In this document: positions 6,410 to 7,514 of the stretch, one piece after another | Layout of the letters: every line of letters begins with the position of its first letter | Position numbering within the stretch: position 1 is the first letter of the stretch | Assembly: GCA_028290165.1 (NCBI GenBank) | Contig: JAQGKJ010000855.1 | Coordinates: forward strand, 1-7,514 | Direction: 5' to 3' | DNA length: 7,514 nt | Origin: Bradyrhizobium sp. | GTDB taxonomy: Bacteria; Pseudomonadota; Alphaproteobacteria; Rhizobiales; Xanthobacteraceae | Position numbers and translations under genes: made by a program | Notes under the pieces: generated by a model | The model's input: only the letters and a program-made list of their open reading frames with translations | What the model was told of the DNA's origin: nothing | The model's database searches: none

Positions 6410-7228
6410 ATGAATTTCCGTATCTTGGCCGCGTCGGTCCAGCCGCGTGGGCGGGTTTTCGCCTTGCTGGCAGCGACGGCATTGACCGGCGTGTTGCTGG
6501 CTCCCGACGCTTACGCCCAGGCGCCGACCCCGGCACCCGCTGCGCCCAAGGCCAAGGCCGCCCCGAAGGCGGCGCCCAAAGCCGCGCCTGCGGCACCTGC
6601 GCCGACCGCGCAACAGGCGCCGCCGCCGGCGGCTGGAGCGCCCGCGGCGGGCGGTCAGGACCAGCAGCAGCAGGTTCAGCTGATCTATGCGCCCTGGACG
6701 AAATTCTGCCTGAAGGGCCAGGACGCCAATGCCAAGCAGGTTTGCTTCACCGGCAAGGACGGCCGCATCGAGTCCGGCCAACCGGTGATCGCTGCCGTAA
6801 TCATCGAGCCCGAAGGCGAGCCGAAGAAGATACTGCGCGTCACGCTGCCGCTCGGCATGCAACTCGTGCACGGCACCCGGGTGATCGTCGACAACAACCC
6901 GCCGGCGCAAAGCCCTTATGTGATCTGCTTCGCCAACGGCTGCATGTCGGATTACGAGGTGACGCCGGAACTGCTCGCGAACATGAAGAAGGGGCAGAAC
7001 ATGGTGGTGCAGGCGATCAATTCCAACGGCGCGCCGCTCACGCTGCCGCTGCCGCTCGCCGAATTCGCGAAGGCCTATGACGGCCCGCCGACCGATCCGA
7101 AGGTTTTCGAAGAAACCCAGAAGAAGCTGCAGGAAGAGTTGCAGAAAAAAGCTGAGGAGGCGCGCAAGAGGCTCGAAGCCCAACAGCCCGCCGCCGGCGC
7201 CGCTACGGCCAATCCGGCTGCGAAGTAA
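6410..7228 (+). CDS. Invasion-associated locus B (IalB) family periplasmic protein
   Basis: A 272-residue exported protein. Residues 1-36 form a signal peptide, with a hydrophobic stretch FALLAATALTGVLLA and cleavage after AYA. Residues 37-85 are a low-complexity Ala/Pro/Lys linker with repeated KAAPKAAP-like units, followed by a Gln run (QDQQQQ). The IalB domain spans about residues 92-225: APWTKFCLKGQ, QVCFTGKDGR, LPLGMQLVHGTRVIVD, CFANGCMSDYEVTPELL, then LTLPLPLAEFAKAYDG. It has four cysteines (100, 112, 173, 178), likely two disulfides. Residues 228-258 are rich in Lys, Glu and Gln and look like a charged helix or coiled coil. The family is named after Bartonella IalB, linked to erythrocyte invasion, but it is widespread in free-living Rhizobiales, where its role is unclear. 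Here it is probably a cell-envelope protein rather than a virulence factor. ATG at 6410 is supported by AGAAAGGG nine bases upstream. It is monocistronic, closed by a terminator. Confidence 0.92.
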   Translation: MNFRILAASVQPRGRVFALLAATALTGVLLAPDAYAQAPTPAPAAPKAKAAPKAAPKAAPAAPAPTAQQAPPPAAGAPAAGGQDQQQQVQLIYAPWTKFCLKGQDANAKQVCFTGKDGRIESGQPVIAAVIIEPEGEPKKILRVTLPLGMQLVHGTRVIVDNNPPAQSPYVICFANGCMSDYEVTPELLANMKKGQNMVVQAINSNGAPLTLPLPLAEFAKAYDGPPTDPKVFEETQKKLQEELQKKAEEARKRLEAQQPAAGAATANPAAK

Positions 7229-7249
7229 GACGGCTCTAAGCCAAAATGG

Positions 7250-7280
7250 AAAAGGCGCTCGGTCGAGCGCCTTTTTTGTT
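7250..7280 (+). terminator. Rho-independent terminator of the IalB gene, possibly bidirectional
   Basis: AAAAGGCGCTC (7250-7260) and GAGCGCCTTTT (7265-7275) form a perfect 11-bp stem around the loop GGTC, and six T residues occupy 7272-7277. It lies 21 bp after the IalB stop codon. Read on the minus strand, the same stem is followed by TTTTCC, a shorter U-run that could also end the convergent hspQ transcript. Confidence 0.93.
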
Positions 7281-7329
7281 TCGCCTTACGCTTCGCAATA
7301 ACGGGAAAATACGGACTCTACTGGTTCAA

Positions 7330-7514
7330 CTAATTCAGCGACGGATTGCGCGGGCGATAGCCGCCGGATTTGTCCTTCACGAAAATCTCGGCGACCTGCG
7401 AATGCCGGATCGGCTCGCCCGTATCGTCGGGCAGCAGGTTCTGCTCGGAAACGTAGGCGACGTATTCCGATTCCGAATTCTCGGCGAGCAGATGATAGAA
7501 CGGCTGATCCTTGT
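7330..7514 (-). CDS. hspQ: Heat shock protein HspQ (YccV-like), C-terminal part (5' end outside window)
   Basis: Sixty C-terminal residues are present, ending at TAG (7332-7330); the start lies beyond the right edge. The sequence KDQPFYHLLAENSESEYVAYV, continuing SEQNLLPDDTGEPIRH, is the conserved core of the HspQ/YccV family, once described as hemimethylated-DNA-binding. In enterobacteria HspQ is heat-induced, affects degradation of a mutant DnaA, and acts as a specificity factor for Lon protease. In this copy the C-terminal tail continues for about 20 residues (VAEIFVKDKSGGYRPRNPSLN). The gene converges on the IalB gene with about 100 bp between, holding the shared hairpin. The family is clear; its role in this organism is inferred from homologues. 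Nothing can be said about its promoter. Confidence 0.92.
   Translation of the reverse strand, partial: KDQPFYHLLAENSESEYVAYVSEQNLLPDDTGEPIRHSQVAEIFVKDKSGGYRPRNPSLN

Noticed and set aside
6361..7080. 239-codon open frame on the + strand overlapping IalB in another frame
   Set aside because: Low-complexity Arg/Ala/Gly composition with no domain; the IalB frame has a signal peptide, conserved core and terminator.
6320..7183. 287-codon open frame on the minus strand opposite the IalB gene
   Set aside because: Arg/Leu-rich repeats mirror the Ala/Pro linker of the real gene; no independent support.

Overview
The window looks like a chromosomal segment of an alphaproteobacterium of the Bradyrhizobium/Rhodopseudomonas group (Nitrobacteraceae). 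The evidence is high GC with strong G/C bias at third codon positions, a transcription-repair gene (mfd), an IalB-family periplasmic protein, an HspQ-type protein, and an intergenic palindromic repeat of a type I recall as common in Bradyrhizobium. The genus is inferred from recalled similarity, not from a search.

Layout. The C-terminal third or so of Mfd enters from the left on the + strand (1-816). It is followed by about 190 bp holding a palindromic repeat and a GNRA-loop hairpin. Then come four genes on the minus strand. In transcription order they are: a YejA-like family 5 solute-binding protein (6181-4316), a strongly degenerate adenylate-forming (ANL) enzyme homologue 4 nt further on (4311-2803), a protein with two pseudo-receiver domains and a degenerate GGDEF domain (2717-1485), and a small secreted PRC-barrel protein (1399-1004). 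A 228-bp divergent region separates this group from an IalB-family gene on the + strand (6410-7228), which ends in a strong intrinsic terminator. The 3' part of hspQ converges on it from the right edge (7514-7330, minus).

How the genes relate. Mfd, HspQ and the PRC-barrel protein suggest DNA repair and stress. The binding protein and the ANL homologue are almost certainly cotranscribed and translationally coupled. Two neighbouring minus-strand genes encode proteins that keep the fold signatures of well-known enzymes but have lost the catalytic motifs: the ANL homologue lacks the P-loop and the catalytic lysine motif, and the GGDEF homologue lacks the GG[D/E]EF signature and both receiver aspartates. 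These look like maintained pseudoenzymes, since the frames are long, intact and in genomic style. No permease or ATPase for the binding protein lies in the window.

The most striking non-coding signal is a 38-bp interrupted dyad (1441-1478) between the GGDEF-like and PRC-barrel genes. Its core is a perfect 14-bp palindrome, and it also contains an EcfG-like GGAAC-N16-CATT arrangement facing the PRC-barrel gene. I see no tRNA, rRNA, CRISPR array, insertion sequence or phage gene.
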